64,000 bases of DNA, taken from positions 806,001-870,000 of the forward strand of contig JAWZSP010000009.1 in NCBI GenBank assembly GCA_034401135.1. Direction: 5' to 3'. The position numbers and the translations under genes are program-made. How positions within the stretch are numbered: position 1 is the stretch's first letter; each line of letters opens with the position of its first letter. The notes beneath the pieces are model-generated. The model made no database searches. It had not been told where the DNA came from and saw only the letters and a program-made list of their open reading frames with translations. This document shows positions 22,453 to 34,069 of the stretch, piece by piece. This stretch comes from Volutella citrinella. Its lineage: Eukaryota > Ascomycota > Sordariomycetes > Hypocreales > Nectriaceae.

Positions 22453-23351
22453 ATGGTCAAATCGTATGTCCTCGCCCCCAACTGGACGACGGCGCCGCCG
22501 CCGGACGGCCCTATCCAGCTTGGCCACGTCCTCGACGACCTGACCGAGATGGTACCCCTCAATCGGCGCGACCTCGTCGAGATACCAGAAGGCGACATCA
22601 ACCCCGCCCACATCCAGTCCGGCTTCACAACCTCCCGCAGCAGGCTTGTCTCTGGCGAGCTGGGGGGTTTCGCTCGGGTCATGGGGCTGGTTGGTGTCGG
22701 GGCGGCGGCGGACATTTACTACAAGAAGGACAAGAACGATGTCCTGTCTTGCAAACAGCTGGAGACGCTCACCTTTGACCCGACGTCAGAGTACATCTCC
22801 AAGAGCGCAAAGTTGCCAGATGTGGACAAGTACTTGAAACTGCGAAAGTACAAGGATCCAGTCTATCGTGAGTCTCGTGCCTCTAGCCACATCCGAGTCC
22901 AGCCAGCCGGGCCCTTCTGACTCTCGCAGTGGTTACGGGACTAAAGATTGGCCGAGGAGGCTCCCTTCAAAGCACGTATAGTAAGGAGAAGGGGGTCAAG
23001 CTGGATGGAGGCCTCACGCCCGCTGGCAGCCCGGCCCAGGTCGGATTCAAGGGCGGGCTTTCCAAGGCTACGGGAGAAGGCGAGAGCTGGGAGGATGCCT
23101 CAGACTTTATCGTCGCCCTTCGCGTCAAGAAGATCTGGTATCATCGAGGAGAGCTCAAGGACGAGACGTACCGGGAAAAGGTGGTGATGCAAGGCGCGAA
23201 CCCGGAAGACCAAAGCCCAATGACTCTCCTGTTTGACGACGAGGTCAAGCCAGATGAGATTTTTAGCGACAATGATTTGACGGTCGAGAAGGATACGGAA
23301 GATGGCGAGGAGGTTGTGTGGATCGTTCCCAAGGACGATGCTGCTGCTTAG
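22453..23351 (+). CDS. Fungal gasdermin-like pore-forming cell-death protein (HET-Q1/RCD-1 type)
   Basis: Two exons, 22453-22867 and 22930-23351, around a 62-base intron give 278 residues; the length of Podospora HET-Q1 is about the same as I recall it. Order of features resembles the mammalian gasdermin N-terminal pore domain. LETLTFDP and a helix (about residues 110-135) are followed by a PVYLVTGLKIGRG strand that matches the YVVMEVVETV region. Then come a Gly/Lys-rich stretch and an FIVALRVKKIW strand matching the LAFRVRQL strand. The last 50 or so residues are strongly acidic (17 Asp/Glu in 52) and may be the inhibitory tail removed by proteolysis. It is convergent, at 55 bases, with a subtilisin-like protease gene, the arrangement known for het-Q1/het-Q2. 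The identity is inferred from pattern and context, not from a search; otherwise it is a conserved fungal hypothetical protein. Confidence 0.68.
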
Positions 23352-23406
23352 AGCTACAAAGTTGAACGAACGGAATTCCAGGATATCATTATGCCAAGTA
23401 CTCCAT

Positions 23407-26334
23407 CTACACCTTTTCTAATGCTTCCTTAATCTTGCTTATTGCGTCCGTCTCGGTTGAGTTCCCGCTCCACATCCTTCGCCACGGCATTACAAAGTCA
23501 TAGCCATCCCGGGACGAGGGTTCACACATGGCCACCATGATATGTCTCATCCCCGCGCAGGTGAAGGCGTTCATCCTCTGCGTCTGCGTCATCAGGCCGC
23601 GGTCAGCCGCGACTTGAACGAACCGCAAAACATTGGCAATGATGCCGGCCGCGACTGGGGCCGCGAACGAGGTGCCCGAGACGTAGTGGCCCTCCTCCTG
23701 CTCCCACTCGCAGGGCACGCAGACACCCAGCGTGCTGAGGTTGTGCGCCCGGTCCCATGGCGACGGGTTGAGGCCGCTCTTGTTTCCGTTCCCGTCGCCG
23801 GCGTGGATGCATAGTACCTGGTCCAGCTTCGCCGGGAACGATCTCGATTCGTTGCTGCCATAGTTTGACGCTGCGGCTGTGCAAATGATGCCTTCAGCCT
23901 CTGCGAGTCTTATCACTCGCCTTATAGCCTCGTTGGACTCCGTCATACCAAACGACATGTTGATAATGTGGACCTTTTGCTCTACTGCCCACTTGATGGC
24001 CTGTTATTGCCATGTGTTAGGAAGCCTTTGATCTACAGTGGCCTCCGGCTACTCACCTCTACAATGTGATCGGTCCCGTCAACGCTGTGGCCGTTTGAAA
24101 TCTTCGCCACAAACAAGTCGGCTTCCGGCGCCATCTTTAGGACAAGTGCTGCAACGTTTGTCCCATGCCCATCAGTGTCAACAACCGGGACGTCATGCAA
24201 GAAGGATTGCTGGCTCTTTATCGGCGGGTCACGATTAACCCTATTCTTTCGTGCCGCCCTGAAAAACACGTTCTTGTCATCGACGCCAGTGTCAAGAACA
24301 GCGACTCGGATCCTCATGTCGCACGGGAGGTCTTGGATGTGTTTGGTATAAAACTGGTCGGCTCTCTCTAGGAATTCATTCGCCCACGCACAGCTAGCAG
24401 GATATCAGTACGGTGTCCATGAAATGGTGTTGTAAAAAACTTACTACGGATCCATTGGCCCTTTCTCGAATTTCATCATTGTGACATCGAAAAGGCCCCT
24501 GGGTGAAGATGTGCGTTTTGTGATTACCGGCCGAGAAAAGTTGGTTTCTTCCATACTGCTTGGTACTGGTGTGAGGTTCTGCATCGAGTCCGGGTTGTCG
24601 AGCTTTGATGAGCCTTTCTTCTCCATGACTTGTCTGGGAACTGAGAACTTTTTCGGTTCATTGAGCTCTCCTTTTGTGACGTAGGCTGTGCTCCAAGCCT
24701 CCTTAAGTTGCGAGACGGCATTGCGAATAACTGTTCGGCATTGCATTTCTTCGCTTTCTGCGTCTTCGTCGTCGTCTTTATTGGCCTGGAGGCACTGCTT
24801 GATGGCGTGCACATACGGTGCCACCACACTCTGCGTGATTGTTTCGGTTTGCAGTTCGGCCAGAAGAGAAATATCCAAGCGTCGCTTGAAAGGTCCTAGG
24901 GTCTTCCCACAAGCAATCTCCATGAGCAGCTTGGCGAACGCAACCAAAACCGGAAACTTCCTCCCCAGTCTTGTCTTTGTGCTCTGATCTTGGGAGGAGA
25001 GGCAGTAGTTCAGATACGGATTGTACATCTCGCAGGCTGTTTCCTGGGAAGATTCAAATAAGAAATAGACGTCGCTGGCATTCCAAGAACAACCATCCAT
25101 TCCTTCGCCGTACATGCGTAGCAGCATGCGGCTAAGGTTGAAGGCTAATATTACCTTGTCATACGGCCGAAGGGGATCGAAGTCTGCGTCAAAGATCTCT
25201 GCTAGAGATAGAGTAGGCCATATTGGCGGGCTGGGAATGACTGTCGAAGCCTCTGGGTCCCATAGAATCCCATCTTTATGAACCAAGGCATGAAGCGTCT
25301 CCTCATCCTCGAGGCAGTTTTGAATTGTCCTGCACGCGTGTTTCATGACCTTTAACGGAGCTTTCGTTGGTGGCCTGGACCATCGTTAGATACTTGAGGC
25401 GATACACCGAGTTGGACTTACAGATGTGGGACGGCTTCAAGTACCGCCTCTTGCCACTGTCCTTCTGCCAATGAACAGGAGAGAAACATCTTGTGGGCTA
25501 AGGAATCGATCGGATCAAAAACCTGAAGCTTGGCAGTGTGGGGGCCTTGACATCCGGTAATGTGGATGTGATCCATTAGATCTGTCATCAACCTCTGCAA
25601 AGGTTCCTTGATACTGGCTGCCTCAGCATCGTCCAGCCTGGACTCTTCCTCCGGCTCCTTCCAGCTGTCGGGAGTTTCATGGATGTCTTGCGTTTTCTGT
25701 GCATAGCGAATCGAGTTGTTCGTGTTGAACTTTGTGGCCGTTTCCTCAGCTCTCTTGGTTTCTTCATTGGTGTTGGGGAGGTTGATGAGAAGAGACAGGT
25801 CATTGTCCTCTGACGGCTGAGTTGCTTTCCTCAAAAGAGCCTTGATTTTGGGAAACTCATCGTGCTCGGCATCGTCCTCCTGCTGCTCCGCGGCTGACAG
25901 ACGTTTGGTTTGTGAATCCAGCCCCCGAGAAGAAGTCTACCATAGTCCTCAGTGAACACATTTCATCATAGGCTAGGACTCTACAGCCAGTGCTATGGAG
26001 GTGCCAGGATGCATTTACTGACCTGGGATCTCCCGGGGGATCCTTCGTGAGCGGCAAGAACCTTGTCGTCAATCAGGCTCTCAAGGAGAGTCTTTAGTTC
26101 GTGTACATCTTTCAGAAACTGCTTGTACTCCAAGAGACCCATATCTCGATCCGTGCTTAAATTGAGAAACATCTGGTCCAACTCCAAGCTGAGAGCATCC
26201 CGTGCATTGAGGACGGCCAAGCTGGTGACCTGGCCCTGACCGCGGTCTATCTGCCTGGAGACGAGAGGCGTCAGGCTCTGGCGTATGTCGGCCAGGACCC
26301 CTAGATCAGACTCATCCAGCTCTACTCGCGACAT
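23407..26334 (-). CDS. Intracellular subtilisin-like (S8) protease with N-terminal regulatory domains, HET-Q2-like
   Basis: Five exons (26334-26023, 25936-25422, 25374-24445, 24393-24057, 24000-23407) join in frame to 895 residues. There is no signal peptide or propeptide. Residues 1-110 form a helical, acidic domain. Residues about 280-500 resemble the DUF7580-type domain of fungal NLR-like and prion-associated proteins (TLSLAEIFD, LAFNLSRMLLRMYG, DVYFLF). The C-terminal third is peptidase S8, with catalytic Asp620 in VAVLDTG, His662 in DGHGTNVAAL, oxyanion Asn744 in AASNYGSN and Ser809 in SGTSFAAPVAAG, so all catalytic residues are present. Family knowledge: HET-Q2 is a similar cytosolic S8 protease of nearly 900 residues that cleaves the HET-Q1 tail. 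It is convergent with the gasdermin-like gene and divergent from the NLR-like gene. The role as gasdermin activator is inferred. Confidence 0.85.
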
Positions 26335-27112
26335 GTTGACGACGGGCGATGCAAGTAGAGCTGATAGAGGGCTGTGAGGGAGGGCTGTGCGCCATGGGAT
26401 GATTGTCCAGCTCCTCCTCAGCCGTATGCACGCACACAAGAAAGTGATTGGTTATGCCCGGTGCGCTTAGCAAATCGACGCACAGTGACCACATACACAT
26501 CTCACACAGTGGGGAGGTCCAGATAGGCTTTGGTTAGTACATTGGCATTAGCGGTATAGGAGAGGTGCTAAGCATCGAAGTTGTGTTTTGGCAGCTAGCC
26601 TCGGACATTCAAGCTAAATTTGATGTTACGGGTCGTATAAAGGTAGTAGATGGCCTACCTAAGAGCTGTCCGTCGTAAACTGCTCAACATGGATTGTACA
26701 GTGTCGTACCCTATCAGAATCACGTGCACCCGGCGGGGTCCTCGAGGCTACAGCGCCTGCAGGGCACTGTGTCCCTCAGCGACACCTTCGCTGCTTTCCA
26801 AATATCTCATCACCCCTGCATCCTGCCCTATAGTTGCGGCGCTCGGATCTCGTGAGTCGTAGGGCTCGAATACGACAAGGATGAACAAAGGAATTTACGC
26901 CAACGCTTTGTCTCCGGTCGAGCCATAGCTCGGTTTACGCAGTCTATTTGCTGTCATCCAGTGGGCTGTGCTGTCTGGACCACCACAAAGGGGGCACTAC
27001 AGAGATATCTTGCATCACAGCCGACCCTATCTCTCCTACTCGGCCTTGACAACTAAAGAATTCCACCGACTGTTCAGCTTCGCCATACAGATCAAGAGAC
27101 TTGGGAGGAAAG
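26335..27112. promoter_or_regulatory. Shared divergent promoter region of protease and NLR-like genes
   Basis: The start codons of the two genes face away from each other across 778 bases, and no gene fits between. This would allow joint control of the protease and the putative sensor. I see no convincing named site. Confidence 0.4.
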
Positions 27113-30100
27113 ATGGCTGCTCTCCCCCCGCAACGAGAAAGAGAGGCTGAGCTCGGGGCCGAGTCGTTGTCAAGAAACATCTTCGATATCGCCGACGACT
27201 GCAAACTGCTCTTCTCCAAGTATGTCGGCGGCGACCCCTCACAGTCCGAGTTTCTCGCGAGAGCTGATCTCCAACAACAACGCTTCTATGTCTGGGCATC
27301 CTACCTCGGCGTGTTTGCGCCATTCAGTGCGTCGCTCGACAAGCGCCTGGAGGGGAGCGATGAAATACGCAGCCTTGTAATTCGGATGCTCACCGTACTT
27401 CAGAGGAACTTGCATTTTCGTAAGGATTCTTGCTTTCAAACCCTCGTCGCATCCATCAGCAACACTCACCATTTCTAGTCGTTTCAATCGATAATACCGA
27501 TGGCACAAATTCCACTCGTCTCAAAGGCACACCAGCTGAGGCTTTGGATGCTATTGATAGTACGATGAACCGGCTCAATCGCCTTGGGATCACCATCAAA
27601 AAGTATTCCATCTCATCTCTTGATGATCGCATCAACGCCTTTGTTCGCAAACATGGAGATCACGACTACACCGAACTCGCAAGAAACATCATCCGATTCA
27701 AGTACAAGACTGCATCTCCGTCACTTCAAGAGCATTTGGCGAACAGCATGTCTTCAAGACGAGAACGCCTCCGTTATCTTCACCGCCATCACTCGAAGCT
27801 AAGTGGCCAACACGCGAGCCAACCCAATGAGAACATTCCCGACCGGACGAAAAAGCTTCCTACCAATCTGAAGCCCATTAACGAGGGAGCTCAAGATGAA
27901 ACTCGCCCAAGCACCCAAAGCATGGAGAAGGATGTGGCTCTACCCTCCTCACGCATTGTCCCCAGTCCGGGTCAAGCCGAGCGTTCCGAAACGAATGCAT
28001 CAAAGTTTTTACCCAGTCCATCCATACTGTCTAAGCTCAAACGCGAAGATGGCAGGTCCGTCGTATCTTCATCTAAGAAAACGTCAACTTCGATGGCAGA
28101 TGCGCTTGAGGATTACCCTGAGCCACCAAGAAGGCAACGTACCCAACCTGAACCGCCCTGTCAATATTGTTGTCAGCCGCTCCCTGATCGAGATAGGTTG
28201 CAGAAACCAAGATGGCAGTAAGTGCATTGTTCACCCAGCGCAGTTTGACTGCTCTAAAAGATGTGAAACAAATGGTAACTGAATTTATAGGCGCCATGTT
28301 GACAATGATTTGCACCCTTTCATTTGTATCTCAGACAAGTGCCCCGATGGCCCTCAAAGCTTCAAGGATTACAAGGCATGGGCTCAACATATGCGAGAAG
28401 CCCACACAACCAAATGGCCACAGCAAGTTCACAAGCCTGTCATGTGGGCATGCGACATTGATCACGACACTGAGGAATTTATCGAGGAGGGCCTTTTCAA
28501 GTCCCATCTCGACTCACGGCATTCGGATTGTACTCCACAGGAAAAACATGCCATTGCCGAATCATGTCAAATGCCTCGAAAGCGCCGCCAAAACACTTGT
28601 CCGATCTGCGAGTATGACCTTTCAACCAACCCACCAGCTCAGTCCAAGAAACATGTCACAATTGCCATTTCGCAGCTCAAAGAAGAAAGTCAACTCAAGT
28701 TTATGGCGAAGCACGTAGCAGGGCACCTGAAGCAGTTGGCCTTCGACAGCGCCAGGAATATAGGAGATGAACTCGGCGACAGCTCCGTGGAAAGCACCAA
28801 CACCTCAGAGGCCCGTCGCCCCAGCGGTGCAGATGAAATGAATGATTTGCCATTAGGATTTGTGGAAATGGTGGGTAAGCTTTCGGCATTCGATGAGGAC
28901 TGGTCCCCTTCGGACATTGAGGGCCTCAAACAGCCACTGGACGAGCCATCGAGAGAGGATGTTCAGAAATGGAGGGAGGTGGAGCAAGAAATCTCGGGCA
29001 AGAAGCAACTTGACATGAGGCAAAACACTCCCGATCCTATCTTGGAGCACTTCAAAGCCCGTCGAAAAGATGCAGACACCAGTGAGCATCAGGCTGATAC
29101 AGACTTGCCTGGGTCGCAGAGCCCAGCGCCCACCACGATATCGGACATATTCAGGCGACTTGACTCGCAAAACGAAAGGTTTAACCAGTTCCGCAGAATG
29201 CGAAAACAAATATTCGACAGCATTGATGCCACACTCACGCCTATAGCCGACTGTGGACAGAAGTGGTCGTGGGTGACCGAGGACATTTTTCATGCGATGG
29301 TCTACCTCGTCAACAGTGCTCATGATGTTTCGTCAGCCTACGATGGCATCATAGAACTTCTTGATCGCCTAAAGGTGAGCCCATCTCCAGGTTTGATATT
29401 CGTACACACTGACACATGCAGGGATCAACATCAGTGCTGCGGATTGATAGTAGCAGCTCTGGTGATGTCTTCCGTCCAGAGATTGGAAAGATCTTTTCCG
29501 CCATATTACAAGTCATTGTTTTGGCCACACAGGAGATTCACCATGACCGCGTGCGCCCGTACTTGAAATCGGTCTTCGCCTCCGAGTCTCCTGCCATGCA
29601 GGCCCTGCAGCAGCTTGAAGCTCTCGTGGTAGAGGAGTTCCCACCGACTGACAAAGGGAATTCCAACACGAGCCCTGGAAGAATGGAAACACCGCTACCT
29701 GAAGTTAACCAGAATATCGCTATACTACGCGATGAAGCTCGCCAAAGGGCCAAAGCATGGCAGATAGACGACCAACTGAGGGCTCTTCTCCAGCCGTCGC
29801 CTTTCCCAGAAGACTCATTCCGTTCGTTCAACAAATCAAGAGTTGAAGGCACCGGTGACTGGGTTCTCTCGGACGAAAAGCTGCAGGCTTGGTTCAGTGG
29901 TGGTAAGCCGTATCTTTGGATCATTGGCCCAGCTGCCGCTGGGAAAACCTATCTTGCCACACGAATAATTGCTTGGGGATTGGAAAATCTCAAGACCATG
30001 GCTTACTTCTACTTTCAAAAAACCAACCCGAAAACACGATCCGTGCGGCAAGCACTACGAGATGTGGCATACCAGATCAGCGAGAGAAGTTTCGAATATG

Positions 30101-33100
30101 GCAAAAAGTTGCTGCAACTCAAAACTTCGCCGGAGAACCTCACTGGGGTCGTTGCTACACATCGACAGCTTCTCAATCTACCATTCAGAGGCGATACATA
30201 TATGGGGGATATTTTTATAGTCCTGGACGGTATTGATGAAGCTGATGGCGATGAGATGAGAACGTTTGTTGCAAACCTAAAGCCTCCAGCTCACCAAAAG
30301 GTTCAGATTGCATTCGTTACCAACTCCCACTTTTACTTGAATATCTTGCACGCTGACTCTTATTACTTTAAAAAAACTCTATATCTCGACGACGATCTCC
30401 TTGCCGACGACGTTAGGCCGTTCATTTCAGATAGCGTCTTCCGTTCCCCCATTCTGAGCAGACAGCCTCCTACGATCAAGCAACAGATTGTCGAGGCCAT
30501 AGTTAGGCTGGCTGCCGGCCGATTCAGTGTCGCTCAGCTAATGATCCAAGAGATTGCTCGGGTTCGACGGCCAAGCTCCATCTTGAAAACGATTAATTCA
30601 TATCGCAAGGGAATCAACGAGATGGTTATGATGCAGTTGCTCCGGAAACTCGGCGTAGCACTGTCAACTGAAGAGTGCGAGGATCTCAATGAATTACTGA
30701 GCTGGGTAGCTTGCACGCATGGTGCCTTAAGCTTGTCCCACCTCGAAGCAATTCTCAGGTACAAAGTGGGAGACGTTCCATTTGACCTGGAGGGAAGTCT
30801 CCGGCAGAAATATGCATCCTTCTTCAAGCTCGAGAGAGAAGACCGGAAGAGCACGGAAGATTTGATGCGGGAACGGCAGCGACGCCAACCCTTTGAAGAA
30901 GCGTCTGAGACCAAGCAGAATCGTCAGTCCAGCCAACAGGGACGGTTGGATCGGAATCAAATCAAATCAGCAGACGATGACGAGTCCGAAGACGAGTTTT
31001 TTTCTTCGGACCAGGTTGAATTCCGCTCAAATAAGGCCACTACACGGGTGGTATTTTGGCACCAATGGATGAAAGACGTCTTCAATATGCCGAATATCAC
31101 CAGCATGGCGGGCACATCAGCCCTCGGATTTGATCCCATCGCAACTCGAGTCCGAATCCTGGACATTTTCTTCTCCAGTTTAACCAACACGACAGAGTTC
31201 AGGAGACATTTCAGCGATGATGAGATGTCCGATTGCAAAGTATTGCAAGAGTACGCTGCGCTGAATTGGCAAGACGTCTTCTCATCCATCAATCTCGTGA
31301 CTGTCCCGAAAGCTGATAAAGTCAAGCTCGGGTTGCACTTATACTCCATGCTTACTAGCTACGGCGCAGTTCTGAACTGGAGCCTTGTGTGCTTTGAAAG
31401 CCGGGGAATTGAAATACTGAGCAACAAGGCCATCAAAAACCTTCAAAGGTGGCTGAGGGATGACGACGTTGTCTCAAGCCTCTCGGTGGGCGCTCAACAG
31501 TGGGTGGCCCGGGCGGCCTACGAAGTTCCAGTACTTCTCGAACCAATGGGAAGATCTTACTGCGAAGCATGGCTCAGTGATTACAGTTCCAAGTATTACA
31601 AATGGGGCTCTGGTCATGACAGCCGCGTGATCCCACCCATCTTCTGCTTCGAAATGGTGGATATCATCAGCTCAATTGGAACCTCTCCATCTTTTGACTC
31701 ATGGAACTCCACAAGAGTTGAGAAACACCGTCTTCCCTTATCGAGCCGAATTCTCAATGCTGTGCAGTGGTCATCTATTCAAGAATCCGCGGGTTATCAC
31801 CACCGCCTGGGAGAAACATACCAGACGGGATGTTTACGTCAGGAAGCACTTTCTCATTACGGCAAGGCCATGAGTCTGGACAGTGGCCGTGCTGACACCG
31901 CTTACCTTGCTGCCCAATGTCTGTATGAGGATGATCAGTTCGTTCTTGCGCTGGATAGGGCTCTGAATAGCGAGGCCCTTGAAGATGCAGCTCGCCTTGA
32001 CGGTGCAACAGAGCGATCTACCAAAGACACCGAATCTCTGCGTTACAAGATTCAATTTCTGGTTGCCGAGTGTTTCGCTGCAATTGGGGAAATTGAGAAG
32101 GCCCTTGAATATTACAGAAAAGCCAGCCAGACCCGCATCAAGACTCGTCACAGCAAGGGAGAGCGGTTCGAGGCCGAGGTTGGCTTGTTAGAGCTTCTCG
32201 TTCTGGAAAACCGCCTTGGCGATATAGTTGCATTTCTCCATGAGTTAGCCAGTCTCACCGATCGCGAGAGCAATGCCAGTCACCTCGATAGCTTTCTTCT
32301 GGAGAAGTGCAGCCATCCTCTGGTCAATGACTGGATTCCTCGAGAAATCGGCAAGATCCCGGAGCCAAGCTTCTTCATTGACTCTCTGGAGGCCAATATC
32401 GACATTGCGGCCGCGCAGGGCGACGACCTAATAGCCTTGTACCTACGTTACGCCCTAGGGGGAACACTGGCATCGTGCCGCGACATGGCGGCTGCAATAT
32501 CCGTATTCAAAGGAATCACAGATGAGCCCCGACCCAACATGCGTGTCTCCAGACATCGCGTGATCAACATGGCCTACCGGAGACTTTCAACTTTGTACAA
32601 GGAAATGGTGATGCACACTGGCGCGACCACAACTGACGGCACAGAATGGATCAATAAGCTTAGTCTTCTTCTGAACGAGGAGACTACTGACCTGAATGGC
32701 TCCGCCATCAGTCTCACGAGAATTTACTTGCCAATAGTCTGGCGGCTGAGAGACTTTGAAGGGGATCGCATGGGAGCAAACAACGATGCTGACCAACTCC
32801 TTAAAGCCATTACGCGGGCCATCACAACAATTGGCCATGGCCTCGAAGAGCACACTCTGGAGAAGTTGATATTCATTCTCATTGCAGCCGATAGGATCGA
32901 GGATGCCCAGATTCTGTGCCAATCGACTCGAACGATGGATGCCCGCCGGTCTGGAAACACCGGCACCATCCCAAAGAAGCTTAGGATATTTTCGGAGGCT
33001 TTGGAGTGGTTCCGTCCCGGACAACCGGAGCCCGAGATCCAAACTCTGATGCAAAGATGCGGGCAATGCCTAAAATTCATCCCGCCTTCAGACGAATACC

Positions 33101-33327
33101 ACATGTGCCGCTACTGCTTGGAGCCCTACTGCATGACCTGCCTAATATTAATGACCAGGATGGTTGAGAACAATACGAGCGATGGGAGGCGGGATATGAA
33201 GTGCAAGCGCGATCACGAATGGTTTGTTGTACCGCCGCTTACAAAGGTCTTGGAACGGGGGATGATTCGGCTTCCTGACGACACTACTGTACCCTTTACT
33301 AAGTGGGTTCGTGGCTTCTTGGATTAG
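27113..33327 (+). CDS. NACHT/STAND NLR-like protein with zinc fingers and TPR-like repeats
   Basis: Four exons (27113-27419, 27479-28217, 28291-29374, 29422-33327) join in frame to 2011 residues. Order: a helical N-terminal domain (1-210); a Ser/Pro-rich linker; C2H2-like zinc-finger segments at about 330-490 (CQYC, CISDKC..H..H, CPIC); a Goodbye-like fungal STAND N-terminal domain at about 632-785 (IFDSID, VYLVNSAHDVSSAYD); a NACHT NTPase with Walker A GPAAAGKT at 879-886 and Walker B IFIVLDGIDEAD near 974-985; TPR-like repeats at about 1500-1620; and a C-terminal Cys/His zinc module at about 1923-1950. The layout is that of a fungal intracellular immune or allorecognition receptor. Codon use is less GC-biased than in ADH1 or the kinase gene. 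No catalytic effector domain was seen, so signalling to a separate effector is plausible but inferred. Confidence 0.8.
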
Positions 33328-34069
33328 TATGCAATTCTCTTCACTCACTCTTTTCCATTTCGGCTGGAGATTTCAAGTCTCGCTGAACTGGAAGGCTTTG
33401 GGTCGAGGGCTGCCAAATGGACTATCAAAACCGAGGAAGATTGAGCGCTGAGATTTAAAAAGTGGTGATTGATGGATATCATCTGATTTTTGAGCTTGTT
33501 TCCACCCGCATGGCTATCGTAAACCTGTTAAATGATATGAATGGCGAGCATGCCGGTGTGTGTATAAGTGATGGATCCCCCTCTCTGGGCTGGGAGCGTA
33601 TCTGATTCTGATCTTGCAGATGAAATAAACAGCCAAGAGGCCTAACCTCATTCCACGGTGCCATTGTATAAGTGGCTCGACTTTGTAATGCGTATTGTGC
33701 GGCAATCAAGCGTTACTCGCCTCTGTTAAGACGTGTCGGACGGGTGACGGCAGCACTGAGTGGGATACCAGAGAACACGACCATGCTACCCTACGGTTTG
33801 CACAGCCACTCTTCGTTGCCTCACAGCCCCAAAGCCAAAATTTCAAGGCAGCCCCACAACGGCAAGGCTGGCGAACACGGCGTGACACATCAGCAAACGG
33901 ATATTCTGTGCAGCCCGAAAGTTAACTTCCACTGAAGCATTGAGTCGCATACAATACCCGGCCTCGCAAAAAAAAAAAGAGGCAGCACTTGCGGCTTCTG
34001 GACTGGTCTCATCTCATCACCAAAAGCTCATTTGGCGGGGTACACATTGCCCCTCACCCCGCAGTCGGC
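33328..34069. other. Intergenic, promoter side of RQC1/TCF25
   Basis: About 740 bases without a supported gene; an A11 tract is at 33968-33978. The first in-frame ATG at 33989 would add 27 residues to the next gene but has no family support. Confidence 0.45.

Noticed and set aside
29416..33327. Treating the NACHT part as a separate gene starting at 29416
   Set aside because: The ATG lies inside the AG acceptor region; splicing from the previous exon is in frame and completes the Goodbye-like domain.
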